Source: Acrocarpospora corrugata
GTDB taxonomy: Bacteria; Actinomycetota; Actinomycetes; Streptosporangiales; Streptosporangiaceae
Length of the DNA stretch: 55,788 nt
Assembly: GCF_009687845.1 (NCBI RefSeq)
Contig: NZ_BLAD01000091.1
Location: 1-55,788 of the forward strand
Direction: 5' to 3'
Shown piece after piece: positions 27,801 to 37,900 of the stretch. Each line of letters opens with the position of its first letter. The stretch's first letter is position 1. The notes below the pieces were generated by a model that searched no databases, had not been told where the DNA came from, and saw only the letters and a list, made by a program, of their open reading frames with translations. The position numbers were made by a program, and so were the translations under genes.

Positions 27801-29411
27801 GTGGCCGTGACCGACTTCGCCAATCAGGCGTACGAGCAGCCCGAGCCGGACCCCCAGAACGCGACGCCATCCCTGCGCGATCGGCTGGTCCCGCCGATGC
27901 CCGGGAGCGTCCTGTGGGGGTGGCTCGGCCCGATCATCGTGATGATCTTCGGGGCGTTCCTCCGCTTCGACCGACTGGGCACCCCCAAGGCGATCGTCTT
28001 CGACGAGACGTACTACGCGAAGGACTCCTGGTCCACCATCACCTACGGCGTCGAACGCCAGTTCATCGAGGGTGACGCGGCCAACCAGGCCATGCTTCGC
28101 GGCGACACGAACATCTTCAAGGTCTGCGAACAAGTCGACCAGTGCGCCTCCTACGTGGTCCATCCGCCGCTCGGCAAATGGATGATCGGCCTCGGCGAGT
28201 GGATGTTCGGCCTGACCCCGTTCGGCTGGCGGTTCATGGCCGCCGTGATCGGCACCCTGTCGATCCTCATCCTGGCCCGGGTCGCCCGCCGCATCACCCG
28301 CTCCACCCTGCTCGGCTGCCTGGCCGGCTTCCTGCTCGCCCTGGACGGCCTGCACTTCGTCCTGTCCCGTACGGCGCTGCTGGACATCTTCCTGATGTTC
28401 TGGCTCATCGCCGGATTCGCCTGCCTGGTGGTCGACCGCGACCGAACCCGGCAACGCCTGGCCGACTGGTACGAATCCACCGGAATCGGTGACACCGGCC
28501 CCTTCCTCGGCCTCCGCCCCTGGCGGCTCGCGGCCGGGCTCTGCCTCGGCGCCGGTCTGGCCACCAAGTGGACGGCCGTGTTCTTCATCGCCGCCTTCGG
28601 CATCATGACCGTGCTCTGGGACCTCGGCGCCCGCCGCGCCGTCGGCCTGCGCCAGCCGCTGCTCGGCACCGCCCGCCGCGACCTGCCGCTCGCCTTCAGC
28701 TGGGTGGCGCTCGTCCCGCTGCTGGTCTACGTGGTCTCGTTCGCCGGCTGGTTCGCCACCGACCGCGGCTACGGCCGCAACTGGGCGCAGGCGACTTCGA
28801 GCGGCCCCGCGTACTTCATCTTCGACTCGTTCCGCTCCTGGGTGGACTACCAGAAGCAGATTCTTTCCTTCCACACTGGCCTGGAAGCCACGCATCCGTA
28901 CCAGTCGGAGCCCTGGCAGTGGCCGATGTTGCTGCGACCTGTCGCATTTTTCTATGAATCGCCCAAGGGCTGCGGCGCGGACAGTTGTTCCTGGGCGGTG
29001 CTCGGCACCGGCACGCCGATCATCTGGTTCGCCGGCCTGATCGCCCTGGTCGCGATGATCGCCTGGTACGTGGCCACCCGCGACTGGCGAGCCGGCGCGA
29101 TCCTGCTCGGCTACGCGGCGGGCTGGCTGCCCTGGTTCTACTTCGCGCTGGTCGACAACCGGACGATGTTCCTGTTCTACGCCATCCCGATGGTCCCATT
29201 CATGATCCTCGCCATCGTGGTGACCGCTGGACTGATCATCGGCCCGATGACCGACCCCGGAAACCGCCGCATGTACGGCGCGGTGGCCGTGGGAGCGTTT
29301 GCCCTGCTCGCGCTGGTCAACTTCTGGTGGCTCCATCCCGTGCTGTCGGCTGAGGTCATTCCGTACCAGGACTGGTATGACCGAATGCTGTTTAAGTCGG
29401 GCTGGATCTAA
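27801..29411 (+). CDS. pmt: protein O-mannosyltransferase (GT39)
   Basis: 536 residues with about ten membrane segments. The first luminal loop carries KAIVFDETYYAKDSW with the catalytic Asp-Glu, and a second conserved motif is VVHPPLGKWMIGLGEWMFG. Actinobacterial Pmt transfers mannose from polyprenyl-phosphate mannose to exported proteins. The GTG start lies 106 bp from the divergent rsmI. The nearby GT2 gene could supply the lipid-linked sugar. Confidence 0.95.
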   Translation: MAVTDFANQAYEQPEPDPQNATPSLRDRLVPPMPGSVLWGWLGPIIVMIFGAFLRFDRLGTPKAIVFDETYYAKDSWSTITYGVERQFIEGDAANQAMLRGDTNIFKVCEQVDQCASYVVHPPLGKWMIGLGEWMFGLTPFGWRFMAAVIGTLSILILARVARRITRSTLLGCLAGFLLALDGLHFVLSRTALLDIFLMFWLIAGFACLVVDRDRTRQRLADWYESTGIGDTGPFLGLRPWRLAAGLCLGAGLATKWTAVFFIAAFGIMTVLWDLGARRAVGLRQPLLGTARRDLPLAFSWVALVPLLVYVVSFAGWFATDRGYGRNWAQATSSGPAYFIFDSFRSWVDYQKQILSFHTGLEATHPYQSEPWQWPMLLRPVAFFYESPKGCGADSCSWAVLGTGTPIIWFAGLIALVAMIAWYVATRDWRAGAILLGYAAGWLPWFYFALVDNRTMFLFYAIPMVPFMILAIVVTAGLIIGPMTDPGNRRMYGAVAVGAFALLALVNFWWLHPVLSAEVIPYQDWYDRMLFKSGWI

Positions 29412-29511
29412 CCTCTGGCACCGGTGTCCGTATCGTGAGTCACTAGGGGGGTGGTCCCGAGTGTCTCTCGGTCGTCGTCAACGGTGGGTCCCATACGGCA
29501 GACTGCGGGTC

Positions 29512-30870
29512 ATGCCCGCACCTGATGTGGCGGCGCTCCTCGCCGAACTGGAGCGCGCCGAGCCGGACGTCGCCGACTCGGCCAGAATCGCCGTGGAATG
29601 GCTCACAGGCGGCGAGGCCCTGGAGACCATCAGCCAGCTCGACGTGTGCGAATTCCTCTGGTACGCCTTGCCGATCAAGGTCACCGGAGATCACCTGGCG
29701 ATCGCGCACGCGCTCGGCCGTCTGTTCGAGCTGGGCGGGATGGAGCGCTACGGCGCCCTCTGCGCCTCCGAGACGACCACCCACATCCTGCGCACCTACG
29801 CCAGAGACGGCGAGGAGGCCGGCGCCGCCGCCTACCAGCAGGCCCTGGAGGCCACCGGGGTGCTGCCCCCGGACGTGCCCGAGCTGAGCTGGAGCTCCAT
29901 CATGGGGCCGGAGGAGCTGGGCGCCCACGTCGCCTGTGCCGCCGCCCTGGAGCTGGCGATCGTGTCCGGCGAACTGGCCATGCCGTACGAACCGGAGACG
30001 CCCGCCACGACCGTCATGCGCGGTCTGACCCGGGGCCGGGTGGAGCTCACCACGCGCTGGCTCACCGAGCCCCGGACCGAGCTCGGCGGCGACTGCTGGC
30101 TCCACCGCGTCCACGGCGAACGCCTCAACCGCTGGGTCCTCGGCCGCGGCAAAGCCCGCCGCGAACTCGCCCAGCCCTTCGAAGTCCGGCTGTACGCCCC
30201 CATTCCGGCCCCGGCGGAACCGCATCTGGCGTCGCTGTGGTGGCTGCTGGACTGGGCGGCCGGGAGCAGCGGCGTGCCGCTGACCCAGAAGTTCAATCTC
30301 TCCCGGGCGCTGGTGATCGAATCGGCCGAGCTGTTCGGCTGGGACACGGTCACCGCCGGGTCGATCCGTGGCGAAGCGGACGTGCCCACGCTGACGATGC
30401 TGCGTGAGATCGCGAGCGAGGACCTGCGGGTGCTCCGCCGCAACGGCCGCAAACTGGTGCTTACCGTCTCGGGCCGGCAGCTCGCCGACGACCCTGAGGC
30501 GATGTGGACGGCCGCGACGGCGGCCCTGCTCACCCCCGCCCAGGGCGAGCACGACTTCGAGATCTCCATCCGGGAGGCCGCGCTGATGCTGCTCGCGGAC
30601 GGTGACCCGCTGCCCTACGCGGAGCTGCGCGATCGAGTCGCCGAGGTGGTCAACGGCGAGGGCTGGCGGTCGTCGGCCGGCGGGCAGGTTTCCGCCGCGG
30701 ACCTCACGACGCCGCTCGGGGAGCTGCAGCGCCGGTTGGACGCGCTGGATCTGCGGATGTCCTGCGACTGGCGGGCCAGCTGGCAGCTGACGCCTGTGGG
30801 CCAGCAGGCGGTCCTGTCCGCGCTTCGCACTCAGGCCCTGCGCCCACGCCAATACGCGGGTCTGGGCTGA
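29512..30870 (+). CDS. conserved hypothetical protein
   Basis: 452 residues from the ATG at 29512; the in-frame GTG at 29461 is an alternative. No catalytic motif, signal or membrane segment is visible. The mid-region LTQKFNLSRALVIESAELFGW resembles a segment seen in proteins related to the plasmid pRiA4b ORF-3 group (weak resemblance). The C-terminus (about 365-450) looks like a winged-helix domain: AALMLLADGDPLPYAELRDR. It marks the start of the accessory part of the window. Function unknown. Confidence 0.7.
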   Translation: MPAPDVAALLAELERAEPDVADSARIAVEWLTGGEALETISQLDVCEFLWYALPIKVTGDHLAIAHALGRLFELGGMERYGALCASETTTHILRTYARDGEEAGAAAYQQALEATGVLPPDVPELSWSSIMGPEELGAHVACAAALELAIVSGELAMPYEPETPATTVMRGLTRGRVELTTRWLTEPRTELGGDCWLHRVHGERLNRWVLGRGKARRELAQPFEVRLYAPIPAPAEPHLASLWWLLDWAAGSSGVPLTQKFNLSRALVIESAELFGWDTVTAGSIRGEADVPTLTMLREIASEDLRVLRRNGRKLVLTVSGRQLADDPEAMWTAATAALLTPAQGEHDFEISIREAALMLLADGDPLPYAELRDRVAEVVNGEGWRSSAGGQVSAADLTTPLGELQRRLDALDLRMSCDWRASWQLTPVGQQAVLSALRTQALRPRQYAGLG

Positions 30871-30940
30871 TTTCAAGCTCTCCCGGACCCTGCGGGTCGC
30901 CAGCAGCACACCTCGGCTGAGGGTGGGGATGGCCTGACCC

Positions 30941-31106
30941 ATGCGCGTGAAAGCGCTCACCGCGACTCCCGTGGTCGTGTTGGGCGTGCTGACAGCAGGC
31001 TTCGGGGTGGTTGGGCGGCGCGTACAAGATCGGCTATGCGCTATACGAGGGCGCCTGGATGGCGGTCGGCGAGGTAGTCGTTCTTCGCTTCGTCGTCGCG
31101 CGCTGA
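30941..31106 (+). pseudogene. possible frameshifted small membrane-protein gene
   Basis: The ATG at 30941 begins MRVKALTATPVVVLGVLTAG, a short hydrophobic start. The frame then becomes Arg-rich, while the next frame reads GWLGGAYKIGYALYEGAWMA and stops at 31106. One frameshift near 31000 would join them. Its 3' end overlaps the convergent gene at 31041. Weak evidence. Confidence 0.25.
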
Positions 31107-31511
31107 GAATAGGTAGCGAATCCAGGCCTGCTGTTCGTGCAGGACGGCGCCCATCTCCCAGACACAGTAAGTGGCCTTCGCCGTCTCGTCGAACTGGACG
31201 AGAACGAATCCGTCCATGTCCTTCAAGTAGACGGTCTCCCATAATTCGTTGTTGTTTCGCCACGTACAGACCAGGAGCAGGTACGCGTCTCCGACCCGGT
31301 GCAGAATGACGAAGCCCAGCTCACCAGTCGGTGTGATCGTGGCGATCTCCGTGCGGACGAACTCCCGCGCCTCCTTCTGGACCGAGTCGGGGATCTCGGC
31401 GTCCTCCCGAAACAGGTCGTACCACTTGAAGCGGACGTCGGGCAGGTCCAAGCCCTCGGCGGCGGCCAGTCTCTTGCGCACGTGCGTGTAATCAGCGGAA
31501 ACACTTGTCAT
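31041..31511 (-). CDS. hypothetical protein
   Basis: 156 residues from the ATG at 31511 (MTSVSADYTHVRKRL). It is soluble and acidic, with a central beta-rich stretch (LGFVILHRVGDAYLLLVCTW, ETVYLKDMDGFVLVQF) and no recognised motif. It is divergent from the secreted SRPBCC gene across 134 bp. Function unknown. Confidence 0.65.
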   Translation of the reverse strand: MTSVSADYTHVRKRLAAAEGLDLPDVRFKWYDLFREDAEIPDSVQKEAREFVRTEIATITPTGELGFVILHRVGDAYLLLVCTWRNNNELWETVYLKDMDGFVLVQFDETAKATYCVWEMGAVLHEQQAWIRYLFSARDDEAKNDYLADRHPGALV

Positions 31512-31645
31512 GAGGCCCACCCTGTGGCACAGGGGCTTCTCTTGTCGAACGCCACTTCGGATCGCATTGGGGAGACCACTTCCACAAGTACTCCTACATG
31601 CGGTAGAAGGTTCAAACCTGTACAACCCTCGTCTTTGAGGTGCCT

Positions 31646-32287
31646 GTGAAGAAGTTCCTGCGATTCATCACCGCTCCGGTCGTGGCGGCAGCGCTGCTCC
31701 TGACCGGATTATCCAGCCCCGCCCGCGCCGAGACGGACGCCCAGCTTGCGGCATCCTGGCAGCTGGCGTGGGACACGTACCGCTTCTACGAAACCCTGAC
31801 CGCACCCCTCCCCTGGGCCGGCCGCAGCCAGGTCACCCGGGATATCTCCATCGACATCAACGCTCCGATCGCGCACGTCTTCGACGCGTACTCGAACGTC
31901 AACAACCACATCGGGATGCACTCGTTCCTGAAGCGCGTGGTCACCCACGCCGACTGGACCGAGAACGACGTCCGCTACATCAACTTCACCGCGATCGAGG
32001 ACATCCCGCTCGTGGCCGGGATCCCCCTCAGCAGCAAAACTCACGCGCAGCAGCGGATCCACCGCGACCAGTTCTTCTACGAAACCGACTCCTGGACGCT
32101 CCCGAACGTCGTCACCCAGCAGAAAATCGTCTTCACCGACCTGGGGAACGGCGCGATCCGGGTGACCGAGCACCTCACATTCGAGGCGAGCATCCTGCTC
32201 ATCGACTTCACGGTGACCAATGGCGTCTCCTCCCACCAGGCCACCCAGGCCGGGTTGAAGGCCGCCATCGAGAACGGCACTCTTTAG
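31646..32287 (+). CDS. secreted SRPBCC-fold protein
   Basis: 213 residues. The signal peptide is MKKFLRFITAPVVAAALLLT with cleavage near PARA-ET. The mature part reads as a START/Bet v1-like (SRPBCC) domain: ITRD-type first strand with ISIDINAPIAHVFDAYSNVN, then helix HSFLKRVV, ending in IDFTVTNG and an amphipathic helix. Such domains bind lipids or small hydrophobic ligands. The GTG at 31646 has GAGG 5 nt upstream; the GTG at 31640 is possible. The 242 bp after it (32288-32529) hold no gene I can support. Confidence 0.75.
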   Translation: MKKFLRFITAPVVAAALLLTGLSSPARAETDAQLAASWQLAWDTYRFYETLTAPLPWAGRSQVTRDISIDINAPIAHVFDAYSNVNNHIGMHSFLKRVVTHADWTENDVRYINFTAIEDIPLVAGIPLSSKTHAQQRIHRDQFFYETDSWTLPNVVTQQKIVFTDLGNGAIRVTEHLTFEASILLIDFTVTNGVSSHQATQAGLKAAIENGTL

Positions 32288-32529
32288 CCCCGACGCTGAT
32301 GCTGCTCGGGCAGTCGGCTTTCGGGATACGCACATCGTCCAGGCCGTATCTCTTCCGCTCTCGCCGGACCTGCCGGTCGGCGCGGAAGGCGCCAGAACGC
32401 GTGCCCGATATCGCTCTGCCCGAGCCAGCATGTTTCACGGCTCCGCCACGAGCACACGGACTCAATGCCCGGTAGCACCGTCGATGCGCTCACGAAGGAG
32501 GTCGGCGTGGGGCGGTCTACTTTCAGACA

Positions 32530-32871
32530 GTGGACGAGCAGACGCTTCCCAGAGCGGGCATGACGATCAGCGTCCGGACGCGCCGGGACGTTGTGATCGT
32601 GGATCCGGAGCGTTTCATGGCGGCGGCGCGTGCGGCATTTCGTGATCTCCACCCTGATCTCAGCGAGGAGACTGCGGCCAAAAGCGTCGCAGATGTGTAT
32701 GACGCGGTCAACATCCTGCTGGACCGTCTCGGGCGACTGGCGGCTGATGCGCCCGAGATGCCGCTCGGCCGCGGTGGGTCACCTCCGGGCCAACGTGTCC
32801 TGGACCGCCCGGACGGCCTATCCCCGGCGGGCGAACTCCAGCAGATCGTGCTCAACGATCCGATGCCATAG
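32530..32871 (+). CDS. small hypothetical protein, possibly cut by an in-frame stop
   Basis: 113 residues from the GTG at 32530; the ATG at 32560 is an alternative. A helix-rich part includes FRDLHPDLSEETAAKSVADV. It ends LNDPMP-TAG, yet the same frame continues QDYGCFLPEDPFALPSGS to a TGA at 32926-32928. That is a protein-like continuation and may be the lost C-terminus. No known family was recognised. Confidence 0.45.
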   Translation: MDEQTLPRAGMTISVRTRRDVVIVDPERFMAAARAAFRDLHPDLSEETAAKSVADVYDAVNILLDRLGRLAADAPEMPLGRGGSPPGQRVLDRPDGLSPAGELQQIVLNDPMP

Positions 32872-33206
32872 CAGGATTACGGCTGTTTCCTGCCTGAAGA
32901 TCCGTTCGCCTTGCCCTCCGGCTCCTGATCGGCTCCCTGCTGGTCGCGATGGGCGATCACGTGCCGACGGAGGTGGCGATGAGCTGCTTTGTACAGGGGT
33001 GCGGGCCATCCGCACCCACTGCCCGGCCGAAGGTTGCGGCGGCGATCCGCGACATAAACGGCGATGTGAATAATTGTCAGGATGGCCGTTTGGGTGGTTT
33101 TGCAACCCCGAAATAGGAGATATCACCGATTTCCTACGCGTCACCTCGCGTACCCTATACCCTTCGCAAAGTCGCGTTTTCAGAGGGGTGTCCAGAGGGA
33201 GCCGGT
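32872..33206. other. non-coding leader of the nuclease/ATPase operon
   Basis: The stretch is clearly richer in A and T than its surroundings near 33050-33180 and probably holds the operon promoter (CCTATACCC near 33149 is a candidate -10). A perfect 8-bp hairpin GGGTGCGG / CCGCACCC at 32997-33017 may be a terminator or attenuator. No gene is supported. Confidence 0.4.
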
Positions 33207-34274
33207 GTGGCATTGTCATGGGGCGATCTCCCGGTCGGGAGGGTGCTCCGCCTTGCCGGAGTCGATTCCCCCATTGACGCCAATGTGATGGAATTGTTGT
33301 TGGACCCCTTACCGGAGACCGGCCCCGCCGTCATCACCTACGCGGCGACTGAAGGCGATTCGGTCTCAGAGTTCGTGGAATCCATCCTCTGCGAGCTGGA
33401 AATACTGGCCATCGGACTTTTCCCAGCCTGGTTGCCCGAAGGGGAGAAGCTCTCCGGCCCCGGCGGCGGCGGAGTGGCGGCGGCGAGAATCCTGGCGATG
33501 CGCCTGGCATCGAGCACCCGTCATTTCGGACCGTTCCTGGCCGACCTCGCCGCCCGAGCCATCCAGCACCGCGGCCCATTGGTTCCCGGGCAGCGCGGCC
33601 CCAAAGGACGATCGTTCCCCGCGGAGTCGCGGGCGGCTGGTCTGGCCCGCGTCATCGCCTCCACATTCGGCCGCGAATCGGCGGCTCTGGTCATCTATGT
33701 GCCGGAGAAATTGACCTCCCACGGGGAGACTCTTCTGGTTGCCGGCTGTGAGTGGCTGGCGCACCGGAGCGGCATGGGGATCTGGCTCGTCAGCCCCGAA
33801 CTGCGCCGCGTCGAAACCCGCTACCTGAAGGTGCCCGCAGCGGTCAGGAGACTGGCCGAAGAGATGACTGCACCGCCGATCACCGCGAGGGTGGGAGTGC
33901 CGCCGATCACCGGAAGGCCGCATCCGGGGAGTGTGGTCGAGCAGGCGATGGAGGCGGCCCTGGCGGAATGCGGGTGGGCTCATGGCCGGACCTGGAATCA
34001 GACGTATCAGTCCAAGGACCCGTTGTTCGTAATGGTTCGTACGGATCTGATGTGGGTCCCGGAGAAGTGCGTCGTGGAACTCGACGGACCGGAACACGAG
34101 ACGTTTGCCCAAATGGAGCGCGACCAGATTCGTGACCGGCACCTGGAACGTGACGGATTCACGGTGTTGCGATTCACCAACCAGCAGGTGATGGGCGATC
34201 TACGGGCGGTATTGCGCCACATCGAAGGATTCCTCCGAGGCCGACGCCTCGGAATGAGCGAAGGAGCAGGCTGA
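33207..34274 (+). CDS. protein with C-terminal DUF559 (Vsr-like, PD-(D/E)XK) nuclease domain
   Basis: 355 residues. The GTG at 33207 has GAGGGA 6 nt upstream. The N-terminal 230 residues are of unknown type. The C-terminus (about 240-345) is a DUF559/very-short-patch-repair-like endonuclease core: WVPEKCVVELDGPEHETFAQ with Asp293 and Glu291, then RDQIRDRHLERDGFTVLRFT. Asp/Glu and the RD..L...GF.VLRF motif are family hallmarks. It is the first gene of a tight three-gene operon; its stop overlaps the next start (TGATG). Probable role: DNA cleavage with the ATPase encoded downstream (inference). Confidence 0.8.
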   Translation: MALSWGDLPVGRVLRLAGVDSPIDANVMELLLDPLPETGPAVITYAATEGDSVSEFVESILCELEILAIGLFPAWLPEGEKLSGPGGGGVAAARILAMRLASSTRHFGPFLADLAARAIQHRGPLVPGQRGPKGRSFPAESRAAGLARVIASTFGRESAALVIYVPEKLTSHGETLLVAGCEWLAHRSGMGIWLVSPELRRVETRYLKVPAAVRRLAEEMTAPPITARVGVPPITGRPHPGSVVEQAMEAALAECGWAHGRTWNQTYQSKDPLFVMVRTDLMWVPEKCVVELDGPEHETFAQMERDQIRDRHLERDGFTVLRFTNQQVMGDLRAVLRHIEGFLRGRRLGMSEGAG

Positions 34275-34900
34275 TGTCTGAAGAAAAACTTACGTATCGG
34301 CAGGCCGCAGCTCTGCTCGTACTGAGGGAGCTCGGAACCACGTTGGCCCACGCGGAACTGAGAGACGAGTGGGGCTTGGATCTCGACGCCAAGAACCGCG
34401 AGGGTCTCGTCGACTCCAAGTTGATTGAGTCGGAAACCAAAGCCAGGCGAGCTCTTTGGTACACGATCACATCGGCTGGTGAAGATCGCGCGATCGAGGA
34501 AGTACGCAAGGGAGTCCCGGTGACCTCCCGCACGGGCAAGGCTCTGGCTCTTCTGTACCTGCGATCCCTCGTGGCGCCCAAAGCGACGGTCCCAGTCGTC
34601 GAGGAACCCGTTCAGGCGCCGGTCACGACGGTGTCGCCCGAGGAAGTAGAAGGCCGGATTCGCGAAGCTTACGCAAAGATCACGCCTGGGGTCGGTCAGT
34701 GGGTCTCGATGACCAAGCTGCGAGCTCTTTTGACGGACATCGACCGGGATCTCCAGGACGACGTTCTGCGCACCATGATGCTGGCAGGACGGGTGGACAT
34801 CGTGCCCGTATCGATCTCGGGTGACCTGAAGCCCGAAGATCACGCCGCCGCGATCATCATTGGCAGCACGCCAAACCATCAGTTCCGCGTCGGAGTGTGA
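34274..34900 (+). CDS. winged-helix-like accessory protein
   Basis: 208 residues. The N-terminal half (TYRQAAALLVLRELGTTLAHAELRDEW) reads as a winged helix followed by the wing KARRALWYTITSAGEDRAIEE. A Pro/Val-rich hinge (about 100-120) leads to a second winged-helix-like domain: GQWVSMTKLRALLTDIDRD, then VDIVPVSI and DHAAAIIIG. There is no catalytic motif. The start overlaps the nuclease stop by 1 nt and the stop lies 2 nt before the ATPase start, so all three proteins are probably made together. A DNA-binding or adaptor subunit is the simplest guess. Confidence 0.7.
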   Translation: MSEEKLTYRQAAALLVLRELGTTLAHAELRDEWGLDLDAKNREGLVDSKLIESETKARRALWYTITSAGEDRAIEEVRKGVPVTSRTGKALALLYLRSLVAPKATVPVVEEPVQAPVTTVSPEEVEGRIREAYAKITPGVGQWVSMTKLRALLTDIDRDLQDDVLRTMMLAGRVDIVPVSISGDLKPEDHAAAIIIGSTPNHQFRVGV

Positions 34901-34902
34901 CG

Positions 34903-37900
34903 ATGGTTACCGAATGGTATGCGCTGGAAAGTCTCAAGACCTTCTCGACCGTCAATGCCAGTGAGGATGTCTGGCAGCCGGTTCCGTTCCACGTCCCCGG
35001 GATACACCCGGCGGCTTCCTACGCTCTCCGCTCGGGACTCGACGCGGCCACTGACTCTCCCGTGACCAGCCCGATCGGGGTGGTCCTTGAGGGTGGCGCC
35101 GGAAGCGGAAAGACGCACCTGATGAGCTGGGTGCGTGAGCAGGCCATCCAACGCGATGGTTACTTCTTCCTCATGGGCATTCTCGACGCCCGCAACTTCT
35201 GGGAAAGCGCCGTCGTGTCCATCCAGGACGGGCTGGCTCGGGTGGGCACGGATGAGGAGAACCAACTCAAGCGGTTCCTTCGCAATCTGACGGGCCGGAT
35301 GCAGCTCCCACGAAAGAGCCAGCAGGCGATCATCGGCAACCAGCTGGTCACCCGCGAAGATCTCGATCTGTTCATCGAGGCCCTGTACAGAATCGATCGC
35401 CGGGTTGGAAGAGATGCGCAGGACGTCGCTCGGGCTCTGGTGCTTCTGGGGGCCAGTCACGATGCCCTCGTGGACCTCGGTGAGTCCTACATCTGCTCAA
35501 TCGAGGATGGCGAAAGAGACCGGTTGAGTTGGGGCTTCCGGAAGGTCCACAAATCACCGCAGGAGATCGTGCGTGACATCTCGCGGCTGCTGGCGTTGAC
35601 TGGCCCGAGTGTCATGGCCTTCGACCAGCTCGACGCGTTCATTACGCAGAGCAGCCTCTACGTCGAGGGCCGCCCCAACAGTTCGGCGACCTCGGCAGTT
35701 CTTCAGTTCGCTCATGGGCTGACCAACCTCCGTGAGGTGACCAGCCGAACCCTGACGATTCTCTCCTGCTTGCCAGAGACGTGGACTCTCATTCAGGAGT
35801 TGGCTGTCAAGAGCTTCAGGGACCGGTTCCAGAAGGCCACATACCTTCGGCGCATTCCGACTCCCGAGGTTGGAGCGGAACTCGTCACCATGCGACTCGC
35901 GGAGCACTTCAAGAACATTGGTTTCGACCGGCCATATCCAACGTGGCCGATCAAGCCGGAAGCCTTCGCTCGGGCTCCCTTCTACACTCCGCGCGAGGTC
36001 CTGGGATGTCTGTCCAGGCACATCCAGAAGTGCCTGCTAGCGGGCAAGATCACTGAATTGGACAGCCTCGACGCCTCCTCAAGCGTGATCGATATAGTCA
36101 TGAAGCCTGACGCCCGCGAGGAAGAGCTTCAGGCGATCGACACCAAGTTTGCGATCCTGGCGGATTCGGCCGACGTCAGTGGAGCGTTGGATGCCGTACT
36201 AGAGGACGCGGTTCTTCCTGGCCTGATTTCGGCGGGCCTCCGGGCCTGGATCGTCGAGCAGAGCGGGACATCCGCGCGTTACCGGGTCGACCCGCCAATG
36301 GGCCAGAAGACCTCTCTTCACGCGGGTCTCAAGCAAATCCTGAACGAGGCGACCGAAGACGAAATCCACTGGGCGTTCCGCGGCATCGCCGCCACGCACC
36401 ATCTCGCGGCGCTGACGCGGCTCCGCAAGGCGGTGCTCAAAGCCGGTCTCGCCGAAGAGAGCCCCAAACGTCGGTTGATCATCGTCCGGAACATCCCGTG
36501 GAACTCCGGGCCGGTCACCCAGGAAGCGGTTGCCGGCTTCCACGCCAGGGGTGGCCGGGTGATCGCGGCCGACGAGGAGAATCTCAAGGTGCTGTGCGCC
36601 TTACGGGATCTCTTCGCGGAAAACCTCCCGCACCTCGACCAGTGGATCGCCAGCAGGAAACCCACCGCCAATCTTCAGTTCCTCAAGGACGCCTTTAGTG
36701 ATAGGCAGGATCCAACTACTCCGCAGGAGCCTCAGGCCCCTGAGAAGCCCCTGCCGACTCTCGCGGCCGGTCCCTCGGTTCGCTCTCCGGAAAGCCGGCC
36801 GGTCGGAATACCTTCGCTGACCGTGGGGCGCTCGTACGATCGCGGGCTTCCGGTCTCCGTCGAGTTAGAGGCGCTCCGTAAACACATTGCGATCTTCGCG
36901 GGATCCGGCTCGGGGAAAACCGTTCTGATCAGGCGAATCATCGAAGAGTGCGCCCTTCAGTGCGTCTCCTCGATCGTGCTCGATCCGAACAACGACCTCG
37001 CCCGTCTCGGTGACGCCTGGCCGGAGGAGCCTTCCGCCTGGGGCCCCGGCGATGGGGGTCGGGCGGCTCGTTACATCGCGGACACCGATGTCGTGGTCTG
37101 GACACCGCGCAGGGAGAAGGGCCGACCGCTGGCCTTTCAGCCGTTGCCCGACTTCTCCAGCGTCCGGGACGACGTCGACGAGTTCCACGAAGCCGTCCAC
37201 GCCGCCATGGCGGCGCTCGCCCCGCGGGCGAAAGTGGAAGGCGGCACCAGCAAGGCCCAGGTCGCTCGGGCGGTGCTCACGGAGGCGGTTGTCCACTTCG
37301 GGAAGTACAAGAGTGGCGGCCTCGACGGGCTGATCAATCTGCTCGCGGACTTCCCCGAGGACATCAGTCAGATCAGTGGAGCGGCGAAGATCGCGGATGG
37401 GCTCGCCCAGGTGCTCCGGGCTGCTACCGTGACCGATCCGCTGTTCGGTGGGGAGGGTGAGCCGGTCGACCCAGGGCAACTTCTCACTCCGGCCGCAGGG
37501 AAGCGGGCCCGGGTTTCGGTCATCAGTTTCGTGGGGCTACCGAGTGACTCCGATCGGCAGTCCTTCGTGAACCAGTTGCAGATGGCGCTGTTCGCCTGGA
37601 TCAAGAAGAACCCCGCCGGTGACCGGCCCCTCGGTGGGCTCTTCGTCATGGACGAAGCGCAGACCTTCGCCCCCTCTGGTGCCATGACCGCGTGTACGCA
37701 AAGCACACTCGCGCTGGCTTCCCAGGCCCGGAAGTACGGGCTCGGGCTGGTGTTCGCGACCCAGGCGCCCAAGGGCCTGCACAACCGGATCCCGGGCAAC
37801 GCCGCGACCCAGTTCTACGGCCTGCTCAATGCGGATGTGCAGATCGAGGCCGCCAAGGCGATGGCCCGCGTCAAAGGCGGCAGTGCCGATGACATCGGTT

